From contig NW_022985165.1 of assembly GCF_010093535.1 (NCBI RefSeq), positions 1,726,985 to 1,790,984 on the forward strand: a stretch of DNA of 64,000 bases, written 5' to 3'. Positions 1 through 12,791 of this stretch are shown piece after piece. Under the pieces are notes generated by a model. It made no database searches, was not told the DNA's origin, and saw nothing but the letters and a program-made list of their open reading frames with translations. The translations under genes were made by a program, and so were the position numbers. Position 1 is the first letter of the stretch. Each line of letters starts with the position of its first letter. The stretch comes from Lindgomyces ingoldianus (Eukaryota; Ascomycota; Dothideomycetes; Pleosporales; Lindgomycetaceae).

Positions 1-2365
1 TCGTCCCGACCCGGCTTGAGTCGAGGCACTTTGTGCCGATTCCAAAAGTCTTAATCGATTGGCTCAACAATTACCATAACACGCCAGCCGAAATTGCGAC
101 TGTGTTAAAAGAGAGGCGTGGATATTCAGCATCCGACATGTTCTGGGATGCAGTTCATGCTTCGACTCTCCGAGGAAATTTTTCAGCGACACTAAAATTG
201 CTAAAAGGTGCCAAGTTCGATGTCGCGGACACAGCTCGTGATGATCATCTGGGAGACGACGGTTATCGCGGAGTCCACCTTACCAAGGCAAATTCCGCTG
301 CTGAGAGCGCCATAAAGCTCCTGCAGGAATGTCCTGCCGTTACCTCGGATGATTGGGACGTGAAGGGACAGGACTGGAGCGTCTTCAGACGGCGAGTGTA
401 TCAAGCATTAGCTGACCTGCAAGAATATGCAGAAGGCGACAGCCAGAACCGCCACAGTGTTTCACAGCCATTCCAAGCCTCAAGTTTCGGCATCTCTCAA
501 TCCCAGAATAGCTTCAACTTGAGCATGGCAAGTCGCAGAGCCGAGAGCAACGTGCCTTGGTCTGTGTACAAGAACCTCGAATTACTGTACAAACAGCTCC
601 TTGGAGGAGAAGAAGAAATCATTGCTGTGTCAGCGGACTGGCTCGAGGCCACGGCCGCCTTGGCGATATGGTGGAACGGGGAAGAAGATGAGGTCCCCCA
701 GGGAAGCTTTGCAGCCAGCCGCCGTTCCATCGCCCGATCGCAACGAGTTCGTCCTGTCGATGTCACCCCAGTTCAAGCGTACTGCCAGCGGCTATCGTCT
801 GCTTTAGCCACGGTTCTTGAGAGTGGCGAGGAGGGTTTCAGTATTGCAACGACAAGTCCTACCGAGGTTGGCATGGCATGTATTTTTGATGACAATATCG
901 AAGGTGTCCTACACATCCTCCGCGGTTGGTCACTTACCCTTACATCTGCTATCGCAGAGGTGGCGACAGGTGGTGACTGGTTCCGGCGAGCAGACGGCAT
1001 TCTTGATCAATTCGATCAGAGCGACCTCATGGTCTTGAGTTTCAACGAGCGACCACGCGCAGGCCTCACCAAAGATGACCTGCTTACGGCGTATGCAACT
1101 GCCTTAGCTTCAAAGGATAGAATAGCAACTTCGGATGGAAAGACGATTCGTGAGGGCTGGGAACTTTCGATTCAGGTTCTCGAAAGGCTGGATGATCAAA
1201 GAACGGCTGATGACCGCATCGAGCAGCTTTTGAACGACCTCCCTCTTCAGTCATCGGAACGTGTCGATAAGATCATTCAGCTATGTCATACCTTGGGTCT
1301 ATCCAAACATGCACTTCACGTCGCTCTAGTATGTTTTCCAGCTCTTCATTCACATCACTCTAACATGCTGCAGACATACGCCGACCATCTCCGTGAGAAT
1401 ACTCAGGCTTATGGAGACACACTCTTCTACTACGCTCGAGCCCACAACTCAAAGAAAATCCAGGACGTCCTACGGATCCTCGTTGCACAATGCCTTGTCA
1501 AATCTCTAGCCTTTCCTCCAGTCGGCGAGCTCGATGACCGCCTCAGCGCCCTTATCACATCACCTAAACAAACGCTGACTGAATTCGCCCGCAGCGACCC
1601 TGAGGCTGCACAAATTCTCTCGAACTACCTTAGCGGATATGCAACCATTCGCAAATTCTATGATCTGCGAGACGAAGAAATTTTGGCTCATACAGCAGGT
1701 AAAAAACCTGCACATAGACCCATGGCGAGGAAACTTGCTGCTGCAAATGCTTTGATGGTCATCATTGCAAGTGCAGCTTCAAGCATCCGCGGAGGGCTGT
1801 ATGATGCCGACATTGAGACTGTGGTGCAGGTTGATGTGCTCCTTTGTCTACTTGGGGAGGTCCTTCTATTCATCGACCGTAAGTCCTGGTTAAAATTCCC
1901 GCTTGAGCTGGGATAGAGTGATGCTAATAATCTAATCATATAGAACCCAAGCGCACACTCTCACTCCAACAAATATATTCCCTTCTCGCAGCCGTGGAAG
2001 ACCTTGACACCGCACCCTCTATGATTCAATCACAATGCGAAGCATGTTTTAGTACAGCCCTTGCCGCTGCCCACGACGGCCACGTTCCATCGCCAAGATC
2101 AATGCTACAGAAATCAACTTCCAACTTGACCACCGCTTCGAGCCAGTACTCGCTCATCGGCAGCGCCGAGTTCGGATCAATGGAGGGGCAGTCGACAGAG
2201 AGTAGTACGGTGCTGGTTAAGGGCGGGAGTGTGGATGACACGAAGAGGGCTTGGGATTGGAGAAAGGGGTTTAGGAAAGATGCGAGTGGCAGAGATGTGA
2301 TTAGGATCCTGAGGCTTGGGATCGCGAAAGAGATTGCGAGGGCGTTTGCTGAGGGGGAAACCTGA
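1..2365 (+). CDS. nup85: Nup85-like nucleoporin, 5'-truncated by the window edge
   Basis: The reading frame is open from the first bases of the window, so the gene begins upstream. The GTG near position 33 is an internal codon, not a start. Exon coordinates are <1..1878 and 1944..2365. The 65-nt intron (1879-1943) starts GTAAGT, carries a GCTAATAAT branch sequence and ends ATATAG; it joins a CAA codon split 1+2. The visible part is about 765 residues, mostly alpha-helical, with a FWDAVHASTLRGNF-type segment near its start. A Ser/Thr-rich stretch lies near the C-terminus, followed by a final basic helix (KRAWDWRKGFRKDASG). This resembles the Nup85/Nup75 subunit of the Y-shaped (Nup107-160) scaffold of the nuclear pore. 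I base the family call on recognition of the helical pattern, not on a search. Another alpha-solenoid scaffold protein is possible. Confidence 0.72.
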
Positions 2366-3246
2366 GCAATTGAAGAATATATACGGTTAGGGGTGATACC
2401 AGAGGAGCATGTTTTGAGGTGAGGACCAGATGGACTTGAGCGCGATTGGAATTCTACTCACATGGCAGTGACGGACAGATCATGACTAAAACAATAATAC
2501 CAAGTTTTGACCACCCTTTCTTGCGGGAGCTGGTTTGAGTCATGGTTTCCTGGATCTGAGGTCGGCTGACTCGCGTAGCTCGGCTCTTCGTCAACCCTTC
2601 CGACGTCTGGCTCTGTCCATCTATCATTGTAGGAACTCTTCAGGCGACATTCTCCTAAGAGACCTCGACTCTAGCTACCCGTAAGAATTCAAATGCTGTC
2701 TTCTTTGTAGAGGGTTTAAGGCTCTTATCCTCGACTCACCTCACGCATTCACTCCAGAAAATCCGAACAACCCTTGACACTATTGCTCCTCCCCCTCCAT
2801 CCACTGCCCCGCATCCCCACTATCCAACAAGCCAATAGCATGGCCCGCGCTACCAATCTAGTCCACCTCTGGAGAAACCTGAGGTCGGGAAAGCAATACC
2901 CGCCCTGCTGTTCTCGTCAAAACTTATCCACAAACAAGTCTCAGGACATGTCCTCAGGACCTCAACATGCCTTCATTTCCGATGACTAGGCGTGCTATTG
3001 GTTGATTCTACATGTAACCCCAGATCGTTCATTCCTATGACAAAGTGAATAGCTTGGAGGGACTTGGAGCTAAGGTAAGCTCCGAGATGGAGAGACATAT
3101 GTAGGCCGCGTTAGACGCGTTGCCTAGGAGGTAGGGTTCTTCAACCAAAGTCTTTTTTATCTCTAGATTGATGAAGTGCTTGTGAAGTTGTAATTTCCCT
3201 TCTATATTAAGTTTGAAAGAGAGTACAGGCTCGATCGAGAATCAAG
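2366..3246. other. Intergenic region, nup85 3' side and promoter of the DUF1446 gene
   Basis: No supported gene. A 71-codon frame at 2774-2989 lies in pyrimidine-rich DNA typical of fungal promoters and resembles no protein I know. CT-rich runs are seen around 2785-2820. Confidence 0.6.
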
Positions 3247-5673
3247 ATGTCGCCATTGAAGAATACTAAACGCGCAATCCGTATTGCAGGATGCTCAGGC
3301 GGATTCACAGATCGATCTCTTGCTATCACGAGAATGGCAGGAGATCCTGATGTCGACGTTGTAATTGGTATACACACTCTCTTTTCCATTCGATCCCCTT
3401 GCTCCCACTCTCATTCTCACTACCAGAGCTGAAAATATACAGGCGATTGGCTCTCTGAAATGACCATGACGGTACACGGCAGCGGCAAGGTCAAAAACCT
3501 CTCCTCTTCCAACGGCAAAATCCAACTTCCCCTCTCTGAACGCATGAAGTCCGCTATGTACGCCGAAACCTTTCTGCAATGCTTCGAACCGGCGATCCCT
3601 AACATCGTCGCCAACAAAACTAAACTCGCTGTCAATGCAGGCGCCTCTGATACCGAGCTCCTCGCTGAAGTCGTCGTTGACATGCTGGACAAGAAAGGTG
3701 CGGGCCATTTAAAAGTGGCCTGGATCGAGGGCGATGACGTCACAGCCCAGGTTAATAAGTTGATTAAGAAGGGTGAGAAGTTTGAGAGTCTGATGCATGG
3801 GAAGAAGTTGGAGGAGTGGGGGATGGAGCCAATTTGCGCGCAGGCGTATTTGGGCGGGTTGTGTATTGCGGAGGCGTTTAAGCAGGGTGCGGATATTGTG
3901 TTGGCGGGTAGAGTCGCGGATGCGGCGCCGGTTATTGGGGCTGCTGCGTAAGTATTTCTTCGATTTGGGGATGGAGAGGGGCGCGACTGTAGAGTTGGTT
4001 GACTAACGCGGGTAGGTGGTGGCATGACTGGAAGCCAGACCAGTTCGATGAACTCGCGGCGTCCCTCATTGCGGGCCATTTGATAGAGTGCTCAGCCTAC
4101 GTGACCGGCGGGTACTACTCAATGTTTAAGGATCTCATCAAGATCGGGAAGCATGTCAACATGGGATTTCCAATCGCAGAAGTGGAATACGATGGAAGCT
4201 TCAACATAGCAAAGGAAAAGAACACAGGAGGTTTGATTCATCTCCTCCCTCCCTCATCTCCTCCTCTTCACACAGTCCACGTTCCCCAAATATCATATTA
4301 TCAAAGACCCTAACCATACTGACTTTCCCCTAGGTTGCGTAACAATCGGCTCCTGCGCATCTCAACTCCTATATGAAATCCAAGGTCCGCTGTACTACAA
4401 CTGCGACGTAACCGCCGACATCTCCAACATCAAAATGGAGCAGATCGGCGAAGACCACGTGCGTGTCACAGGCATCAAAGGCCTTCCTCCGCCGCCAACG
4501 ACTAAAGTGGGTATCACAGCGCCCGCGGGGTTTCAGTGTGAATGGCATTTTTACATGTGCGGTCTTGATATTGAGGAGAAGTGTAAGATTACGGAAGATC
4601 AGATTAGAGATGGTATGTCAATTCCAACCCCAATCCCAATCCCCTGTTTTATACATACTCCCCCGCCTATCAACTCCAACTGAACCTTTACGACCCTCTT
4701 GCTATTCTTAATACCCTTAGCAACAACTCTAACTATTTATTTAGCCATGGGTGATAACGTCTCCCGCTTCACAACCCTGAAATTCCACCAAAACGGCTCC
4801 TCCCCCCTGGATGCCCCTAACCAAGATCTCTCTACCGTCGACTTCCGGGTCTTCGCCCAAACCTCCGACCCCGAAGTCGTCCGCCCAGACATCCCCAACG
4901 GTTTCAACCGCTGGTGTCTTGAAGTATTCCTCCAGTCTGCCCCAGGGCTATCCTTGTCCAACGACCTACGGCAAATCGCGCCAAAGCCGTATTACGAATA
5001 TTGGGTTGCACTTATGCCACAGACAGAATTACCGTTGCGTGTGCATAATATGTATGGCGAGAGGACAATTACGGAGCTGGAGGCGCCGAGAATTACAAAG
5101 ATGTATCCCCGGCAACAGCCATCCTATGACCCAGTCTCTCCCACCCCCCTCGAGACTTTCGGCCCCACGATGCGTGCGCCGCTGGGATACATCGTCGCAG
5201 GGAGATCGGGTGATAAAGCGTCAGACTGCAATTGCGGGTTTTTCGTGCGGCATGCTGACGAATGGGACTGGTTACGATCATTCATGACGGTGGCGCAAGT
5301 CCAGCAGTTACTGGGGCCGCAGGAATACAAAGGGAAGCCAATTGATCGGTTTGAGTTGCCGGGGATTTTTGCAGTGCATTTCTTGCTACATGATCATCTA
5401 GATCGTGGGTATAATGCTTGTAGCAATTATGATACGTTGGGGAAGAGTAAGTGGGATTTTGAATTATTACACAACTACCCCTTTTCCTTACTCTCTCCTC
5501 GTTCCACCCGCTTCCCTTCGCTGGATCTCCCCGAGGAAGAGCAGAGGAAATGATAGGGTTTCTTAGGGGCACTGGAAGGGGCTGAGCTGACTTATGATAT
5601 AGATGCCATAGAATACATGCGAGCGAAGACTGTGGACCTGCCGAAGAAGTTTTTAGATCGGGGGAGGATTTGA
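3247..5673 (+). CDS. DUF1446 / AtuA-like family protein (six exons)
   Basis: Exons: 3247..3367, 3443..3947, 4016..4230, 4334..4612, 4745..5446 and 5603..5673, giving 630 residues. All introns are GT-AG (75, 68, 103, 132 and 156 nt) and every junction restores phase. The N-terminal part begins with a nucleotide-binding-like motif (RIAGCSGGFTDR). It continues through YLGGLCIAEAF and LAGRVADAAPV, as in the acyclic terpene utilisation AtuA N-terminal domain (DUF1446). The last third (about residues 430-625), containing LGYIVAGRSGDKASDCN and FAVHFLLHDHLDRGYNA, matches the AtuA-like C-terminal domain often fused to it in fungi. AtuA is genetically required for bacterial citronellol/geraniol catabolism, but its biochemical activity is unsettled. 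No specific substrate is claimed here. The gene looks intact. Confidence 0.87.
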
Positions 5674-6326
5674 AGGTGCCAGGCTCTTCTACCTATAACG
5701 AGGCGCAGAAGGAAAGAGATATCAAAAGTGAAGGGGGACCAGGATTTGTATCATGTCTTTAGTTGTTTATGGATGAGGGAAGTTACTATTTTACTGCCAT
5801 CAGACGGACTGTTCAGAATTTTCGTTTCATGCCTCTTGTTGTGCCATTTCTTTGAAGCATACAAATTACCTTAAATGTGTCTTTTGAATGATCAAATTCT
5901 ACTGTATCTGATGAAGAAAATGCATTTCCAGGAACCCTAGTTATTCTAATATCAGCTTATTCCCAGGATCTGGTTTGCTATTAACTGTAATTCAGAAGCT
6001 ATCGAGGGGAACTTGGAAGGAGGTTAATGGGAGATCACAGCAAACCTGGAAATAGAATCAAAGAAGGGGCAATCTCTAACTCTCTTATTGCTTGCCCAGA
6101 AGGAGGTCAGGATCAAAGCCTCCGTTAATCCAAAAAGACAAAAAGGTCACTCAACCCATGTTTCTATAGGAGAGGAGTCGTTACTTGTTCTACCAAAAGT
6201 TTTTACCACGTTATCAGCCAACCTCTGACCTCCCCAATCCCTCTTAATCTCATTCCATCAGGAACATCTTTCCCAGCCAGCGAGTTATTCAATGGCGGAA
6301 AGATATAATTGACGCCGATTTAGTGT
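5674..6326. other. Intergenic region between convergent genes
   Basis: It holds the 3' ends of the DUF1446 gene (+) and het-c (-). The sequence is AT-richer than the flanks, and no coding signal or strong hairpin was seen. Confidence 0.6.
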
Positions 6327-9300
6327 CTAATAGTCCCTCCTTCCATAGCTATCATCTCCACCACCACCGTAGCCACCAGATCCATAGCCACCAGATCCGT
6401 ATCCCTCCTGACGCCTCTCTCCATACTCATCTTGTTCGCGTCCATAGCTACCAGATCCGTACCCCTCCTGACGTCTCCCTCCATACTCATCTTGTTCGCG
6501 GCCATAGCCACCGCCACCTCCTCCGTACGGCTCCTGCTGCTGTTGCCCATAGCCAGAGGATTCTTGTCGTTGTTGTCTATAGCCCCGGGAAGAGTACGAG
6601 TCCCCTCCATACCCTCCTGATTCCTGCTGTTCTCCATACCCTCCACTCTCACCATACCTCCTCTCCTGACCATACGCATCACTCGTCCTTCCCCCTCCGC
6701 CACCATACCCTTCTCCACTCTCGCGCGAGTAGTCTGCCGTACGCCGTTTCGGGCTTTGCGATTTTCTCTTGTATTCGCCTGAGTCACGGCGATTGTACGC
6801 ATCATCGTCACCAGAGTCATCTCGGTCATCGCCATGCTTCTTGTATTTCTTCTTCTCTTCCTTCTCACGCTTCTTGCGCTCTTTCTTTTGGCGTTTTTCA
6901 TACGAGTCTTCACCAGACTCTTCTTCTTCCTCCGAGTCTTTGCTGTATTTGTCTTTCTTGCCGGATTTCCTGGGGAGGTATTAATATGCGGGTCTGGCCA
7001 TTGGGAAAGTTGAGCGGGGAACCTACTTCTTCTCCTCCTTGTAGTACTCGCCATGGCTATCGAAGCCTTCTCGCGTCTCTTTAGAACGGTATTGGGCACC
7101 ACTGTCATAGTTTCGTTCCTCACGACGTTCATATCCACCGGACCCGCCATAGCTAGTTGTCTCAACCTTTTGTTGATAACCATAAGAGCCACCACGCTCA
7201 TCTTGTTCCTGGCGCGAGTACTCCTCACGGCGTCCACCACCAGGGTATTGAGTCTGCTTATACTCTGCCTGGCCATAGCGTTCAGAATCATCGTACGACT
7301 TCTTTTTGTGGTGGCCGGATTCGGAGTAAGATTGCGAGTAAGAGCCATCATCGCCATACTGCTCGCTCTTCTTACCCTCTTTCTCTTCGCCGCCGAATGC
7401 GTCACCAAGTAGACCTCCGCCAATGCCGCCAACGAGACCACCAACGATGCCGCCTATGGCACCGCCACCAACGGCCTCACTGGCGAGCTTGCCGGCTTCA
7501 TTGCCCATCTTCTGGTATGGATCGTTGCTCTTACCACCAGACGAACCACCCAAGGCAGCTCCAAGGAGATTTCCGGCACCACCTTTACCGCCAACCCCGG
7601 AGAAGTCATTAGCCATACCGAGTGGTTTTCCACATCCGTGGCCCTTGTCATGGACACCTTCTTTGTGATTACGTCCGTTTTGGACACCATCACGACTAAG
7701 CTTGTCACGTAGATCATCCTTGGCACGCTGAGAAAGGTCACGCCACCAGTTCTCAACAGTACGGAACATGATGTTGCGACCGTCCGAAGCGCCATCATCA
7801 CCATATTTACGGAGAGCGGGGTGGTGGAAGACGCCAGTAATGATGCGCTGAATGTTACGGTCAGCGTCAACTCGCTCGTCGTCCCAGCATTCTACAATCT
7901 GGGGGACGACCCATTTTAAGACCTCCGAAGCAATTCGCCCGGCCGGCTCATTGAGCACGTTGCTAAAATGATCCTTAGAGAGCATGGAATGAGTAGGGTC
8001 AGTCGAGTTTTGGTCGTTGAAAACAATGTGCTGTTTGTCTCGAGAGCTGGCAATAACCTCCGAGGAACCCGTTTCGAGCTCGGCTTTGACTTGGTTGATG
8101 ATGGGCAGGACATACGGTGCCAAGAGGCTGAACACGAAGACGTTCACCTGCTCCTGGACCTGCTCGATGAGCTCCGGAAGTACTGGAATATTTTCGATGA
8201 ACTCAGAAATTTGCTGCATGATTTCGTCATGAAACTCCATGATGGGGTATATTTGCTTGACAAGTTCATCCATCTGCTGAGTAAAAGCCTCGGGCTCCTT
8301 TGGGGTAATCTGCATGTTCCCCATTTGAGCAGCGTTAGCATTCTGCTCGAGCTCGTCGGCTTTTCCAGCTTGGTCCTTGCCGCCGAAGATGCCTTCCGGA
8401 AGCTGATTTAGAAGATCTTTGATCATGCTAGGGTTCTGTTTATTCTGAGAATCTGAGATAGCCCCTTCGAGCTCCTGAATCTCGGATTGGGTGGCTTTGT
8501 CAGAGAATTCGCCCATGACAGAGTGTAAGAAGTCTACACCACCAAAGGTGCCAGTTACGATAGGATAGACCGGACCACGAGCGCCTTGGACGCGGAATTG
8601 AGCATTGCGACCAACATGAGGGAAAATGTCGCGTTCGCCCATTTCAATCAAGGCAAGTTCGGTGTAGTTGGAGTGAGCCGAGTAGTCTGCCCATTAATTA
8701 GCACAGCCAGCGGAACAATGAAGCTCCGTGGGTTTCTTCGCGTACCTTCCAGGCAATGGCAGGCGGTCCCAAGAAGTCGAAGAGCTTCGTAGAAATCGGC
8801 TTTGTTCCCACTCCTATTAGAGCGACGGCCGAGATCGATGCATCGGCGGAACAGGTCGCGAACCATGCCAGCGGAGGTGGTGATGCCAAGGTCTTCTGAG
8901 GCGATGTAGTTCTTCAAACCAGTGCGCTCATCAACACTCAGCTCACGCCTCTCATCGACGGGACCTCGGAGCCGACGGTCATATTGTCGGGCATCGAGGT
9001 TGTCGGCATAGTCCTGTCAATTTAGTCAGCTACTGGGACTTTGGCTTGCGATCCGGACCTACTTTGGGGTTATCGATATGCTCCTCGGGCCTGTAACAGC
9101 CAAGTCTATCCCTGGTAACCTCGAACTCCTTGGTGCCGTATCCGAAGCTCAGGAAGCCGAGGACCCAGAGTAAGATCCGGATAGCTTCCGCAGAGACCAT
9201 CTTGACAGTTCCGACCTATCACCTGATGTCAGCCGCTATATCGCAGTGAAACGGAGTTTGAGAGAGAAAATGGTGGCAACAGGGTCTGCACATACGTCGA

Positions 9301-9624
9301 CAGCTTGAGAGTAGTCCCCTGTAACACTCAGAGTTAGCTCTACTACTCATACCTTTCTCCAGCAGAGACACAGAACATACGGAGCCAATTGCCAAAATAC
9401 ACTCGCTTGACGTCCATCTTGCTGAATTTCTTGCCGGTGCGAGTGGACATCAGAATGTTGAGAAGGGTGTCCTCGATATCCCCATGACGCCAATTCTGCC
9501 CCTCAATCTTCGCTAGAGAGGCAATGTTTCCCGCACCAAAGGCATGGGTTGGGCCGACCCAGAAGATCAGGAGAACTACACAGGGCAGGAGGAGAGAGCC
9601 AACGTGCAGCTTTGGAGGCGGCAT
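6327..9624 (-). CDS. het-c: HET-C-type heterokaryon incompatibility protein
   Basis: Exons in transcript order: 9624..9381, 9318..9296, 9215..9063, 9013..8746, 8686..7027 and 6969..6327, giving 996 residues, close to the roughly 966 of Neurospora HET-C. The second exon is only 23 nt but restores the diagnostic N-terminal sequence (GNWLRDYSQAVDVGT). A signal peptide (about 1-29) precedes FGAGNIASLAKIEGQNWRHG, the family signature. The HET-C domain includes HIDNPKDYAD, KNYIASE and LEDYSAHSNYTELALIE. A glycine-zipper-like hydrophobic segment (about 635-662) follows. The tail is Gly/Tyr/Gln/Arg-rich with a Lys/Arg-dense patch (about 807-827) and tandem repeats. In Neurospora and Podospora, het-c-family alleles control vegetative incompatibility. 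Allelic recognition by this copy is inference. No frame damage was seen. Confidence 0.95.
6385..6504 (-). repeat. Two 60-bp tandem repeats inside the het-c tail
   Basis: Units 6385-6444 and 6445-6504 match at 55 of 60 positions by eye. They encode a 20-residue Tyr/Gly/Gln-rich unit containing GREQDEYG and RRQEGYGSG. The repeat is in frame, so gain or loss of units would change tail length without disrupting the protein. Shorter GYGSGG units follow towards the C-terminus. Confidence 0.85.
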
Positions 9625-11483
9625 GGTGGCGGTTGATGGAATTCAAAGAATGTAGGGTGCAATAGGTCGAATGATGAAAGATGTGTAGGTGCTGGAGAAG
9701 CTGTCGGTAGGTGTTTAGGAGGCGTGTTGTTGGCAGACGTAAGGTCCTGTTTCAGCTTGCTCTTGTCCGTAGTGGGGCAACGACGTGACATGTGACCTAA
9801 GGAGGGGTGTGTGTAGCTGTATTCGCCATAATTGGCTATGCAAGCGACAGACTTGAGGTGGCAGACGCATGATCGCCGGAAAATCAGAGCTTGATCTGAA
9901 GCCACTCGTACCATCACAGGGAGGCTGAGGCAGCGCACCTCAAGGCCAGAGGATCCTGCAAAATTTAACGTCGAAGGTCCCTATGACTTCGCGCTGGCTG
10001 TAAATCAAGAGAAGGTAGGGCTGACAGCTTGGATCCTGGGTACAATTCACCGTCACGTGGAAAAATCAACCAATCAGAGCATTTAATTTCCAGAAATCCG
10101 AGAATATCTCTTCGTACGGATGCATTCATCAAGCTCTAGATGAAGACGAATGGCATCCAGGAAAACTTGCTCTGCCCGCTGCAAGGTAGATGGAGAGCCC
10201 ACCGCCTCGCTAACTCCGATCCATGGTTTATACCCCCCCGAGAACTATATGTGATAATAAAGAGGCCCCGCGAAATACTGGCCTAGATTATAGCCCTCTA
10301 GGCAGACCTTCGCAGGACTTGCGCGTATTTTTCTCCACCTACTCCACCTGCAAGTCCGCCTCGTCCAAGAATAGGCCTCTTCGGACAGGCCTCTCTCTTT
10401 GAAATCTAAAATTCATTTCAGTCGTCCGGGCTGCAATCAATATCTTACGACGCAGTCCTCCGACCCGACCACCTTGTGCAGGCATTCGAAAGATGTTGCA
10501 AGGTTACATGGGTGGACACGTTCCCCGTCGGTGGCCTGCAGTGTCTTGACGTCTGGAAGTGGACAGTGGACAGCTGAGACTCGCTAATGGGACCGTGGCA
10601 GAAGGACACGGATAGTATGCCGTCATGTGGTCTAGGGGTGAGGGGCTACACGAAAGCAACAACAAGGCGCAGCCGATAGGGGAGAGCCATCGAGTTGGAA
10701 ACAGGAATTGCGGGATAACTCGGGCAGGATGCGTCCGGCCAAAATGGGACGCCCAGATAGAAGATCGGCCGCGCACCTGACGGGAGGAAAAATTAGATGA
10801 TAAATCGATGTACAATATGTGAGGGACACAGAGAACGAGGCGAGATTGTAAGTCGTCCCGATAGTAGACCCTGTGGCGTGAACTCCATTGTAAGGCGACA
10901 AGAAGAGTCGTACTCCGCGGGGCCAAGCGAATATTGTATTCTCTGTGTATGCGAGCACTGAGTGATGCAGACATGGTCTGACTCCCGCTGTCAGTTACTG
11001 TGATAGTGACAGCCTAAGTATAGACCTGTCAAAAACTTGTCCTCTCTCGTCTCTGCATCCAGCCATGAGTGGCAGAACGCTATCCCACGTTTCTGTGTTA
11101 GTCCAATGTAGGAAATGCTTGCTTCAACGAGGTGAATTTCATGCCGTGGTACGCCCGCACTGCGACGTACGTGACTCCAGTTCAACAGTGGAGACTGTAC
11201 TCAGTACCACCTCGCGAGAGGAGCATTAGGGCTAAGGCAGGTCGACGCTTGCTTGCATTTTGACAGCGCGTACAAAGTTCCGCGAAGTACGAGATGACAG
11301 CTGCAGGTCGTCTGACTGGGTTTCTCAATTCCATCTCTTGCATTTAATGTAGCTATCAATGCTTCTCTCGTGTCGCTGCATGGTTGCAGGTGACAGTAAG
11401 GCAAGGAGAATTCGGCGACACAGCAGATCCAAGGGAAGTTTTAGCAGTCTTTGTCGACGGCTGGTCGCTCGATGAGACCACCA
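9625..11483. other. Intergenic region upstream of het-c and downstream of mdm12
   Basis: About 1.9 kb without a convincing gene. Open frames at 10504-10974 and 10632-10958 (-) overlap each other in different frames and have no recognisable domain. The part next to 9625 should contain the het-c promoter and 5' UTR. Confidence 0.55.
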
Positions 11484-12791
11484 TTAGACAAGGAACGTCC
11501 AGAAGCTAGGATAGACGAATTCATCTTCAAAGATCCGCCTGACTTGCTCTAGAACAAACGACTCAACCTTGCCAACATTCTTGAGGACCTGTTTTCCATT
11601 CTCCTTATCACCGATCTCGCTTTCGACCCTGATGTGCTCGAGGAGGCCGCCAATCCTGGGTCGACAGACATTATGCTGTTCTGGGGGCTGGGTGTCCGTC
11701 TGAAGGGCGCCAAGGCTTGTTTCGCCGCCGACAAGGGCATCGGCATCTTCAGGAGAGAGAAAGCAGAAGTGTGCGCGCTTTCTAATATACGCTAGAATGG
11801 CTACCCCATCAAAGGTCAGTCCAGTGATGTTCAGCTTCAACGGAATGCCAACAAAGCTTGGCATAGGATAATCAAGGAGAATTTCCGCGGTAAGCGACAT
11901 CTTGACGTCTCCAAAGTACTGCACATGTGCAACGACTTGGATGTCTTCGACCCTCTTTTCAAGCATCCGCGGTGGGGGGGAAGGAGAAGGGGTACGGTGA
12001 AGTCTTCCTTGGGAAGACGAACCTGCTGATTCTGCGGCGGAGTTTCTCCTTGGGGAATCGTGCTGGTGTTGAGAAGAAGGTCGGGTACCAGGATCTGGAT
12101 TTGATTGTGGTGTCAATGTCAAGGAGCCGAAAGACGCGGCATTCCGAAGGCGATTCTCGGTCGGGGTTGTTGGTCGGCCATGAGGATAGTCGGGCCAGCC
12201 TTGAAACTGAGCCCCGGCTACGGCAGCTAGTGGTGTAGTTGCACCAGACAGGCCGGCCCCTAAAGGAAGATGAAAGTAGTTGATGTTGGATGTCCCTCCT
12301 GGGATGCCTGGTGTTGAGGCTCTGGGGAGGAGCGGGCTCCCCAGCTGCTCGGCCGGCGTCAGCGTGGCCCGGAAGCTGGGTGCATTCGTATTGATAAACG
12401 GAGTTGCGCGCGGACGTGCTGATGAGTGAACTTCTATGTTGGACGGCCCCTTTTCCGTGTCTCTCAAGCGTCGCTCCTTTGCCGTCAACGGCGGAGCGGA
12501 ATAGCCTCCAACCGTGCCGCGCGGGACGGAAGGGCTTTCATCATCACCCTCGGGCTCGTCTGGGTAATCTTCATCCTCTTCGTAGAAGTCCGGAAGGGGG
12601 TCACAGATATCCTTGATTTCGATCTCTGGTGGCACGCTGCCGAAATCGAACGAGTGGACCTTTACGGATCGGATGAACCGAGGCAGCGTCACTTGCTGGA
12701 ACTTGTCGTGAATGAAGGCACGGATTGATTCTGCGCGGGCGGTCCCATCTGCACCGCCCGTGAGTGTCTCCCAGTTGATATCAATCGACAT
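11484..12791 (-). CDS. mdm12: MDM12, ERMES complex subunit
   Basis: Single-exon gene of 435 residues. I chose the ATG at 12791 because the protein then begins [13 protein letters not shown], as MDM12 proteins do; the frame extends 28 codons further upstream without family similarity. The lipid-binding SMP fold is split. The N-terminal part (1 to about 75) contains [20 protein letters not shown] and [13 protein letters not shown] long Ser/Pro-rich insertion, presumably disordered (about 80-290), follows. The C-terminal part (about 290-435) contains [19 protein letters not shown] and [14 protein letters not shown] strands and ends [17 protein letters not shown]12 links the ER protein MMM1 to mitochondrial MDM34/MDM10 and moves phospholipids at ER-mitochondria contacts. 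Confidence 0.96.
   Translation of the reverse strand: MSIDINWETLTGGADGTARAESIRAFIHDKFQQVTLPRFIRSVKVHSFDFGSVPPEIEIKDICDPLPDFYEEDEDYPDEPEGDDESPSVPRGTVGGYSAPPLTAKERRLRDTEKGPSNIEVHSSARPRATPFINTNAPSFRATLTPAEQLGSPLLPRASTPGIPGGTSNINYFHLPLGAGLSGATTPLAAVAGAQFQGWPDYPHGRPTTPTENRLRNAASFGSLTLTPQSNPDPGTRPSSQHQHDSPRRNSAAESAGSSSQGRLHRTPSPSPPPRMLEKRVEDIQVVAHVQYFGDVKMSLTAEILLDYPMPSFVGIPLKLNITGLTFDGVAILAYIRKRAHFCFLSPEDADALVGGETSLGALQTDTQPPEQHNVCRPRIGGLLEHIRVESEIGDKENGKQVLKNVGKVESFVLEQVRRIFEDEFVYPSFWTFLV

Noticed and set aside
3420..4079. 219-codon minus-strand frame
   Set aside because: Antisense to exons 2-3 of the DUF1446 gene and crosses its introns.
6323..7084. 253-codon plus-strand His/Ser-rich frame
   Set aside because: Antisense shadow of the het-c repeat region.
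6320..7444. 374-codon minus-strand frame rich in Met/Arg/Thr
   Set aside because: It overlaps het-c on the same strand in another frame. Its repetitive composition comes from the Gly/Tyr-rich het-c tail.
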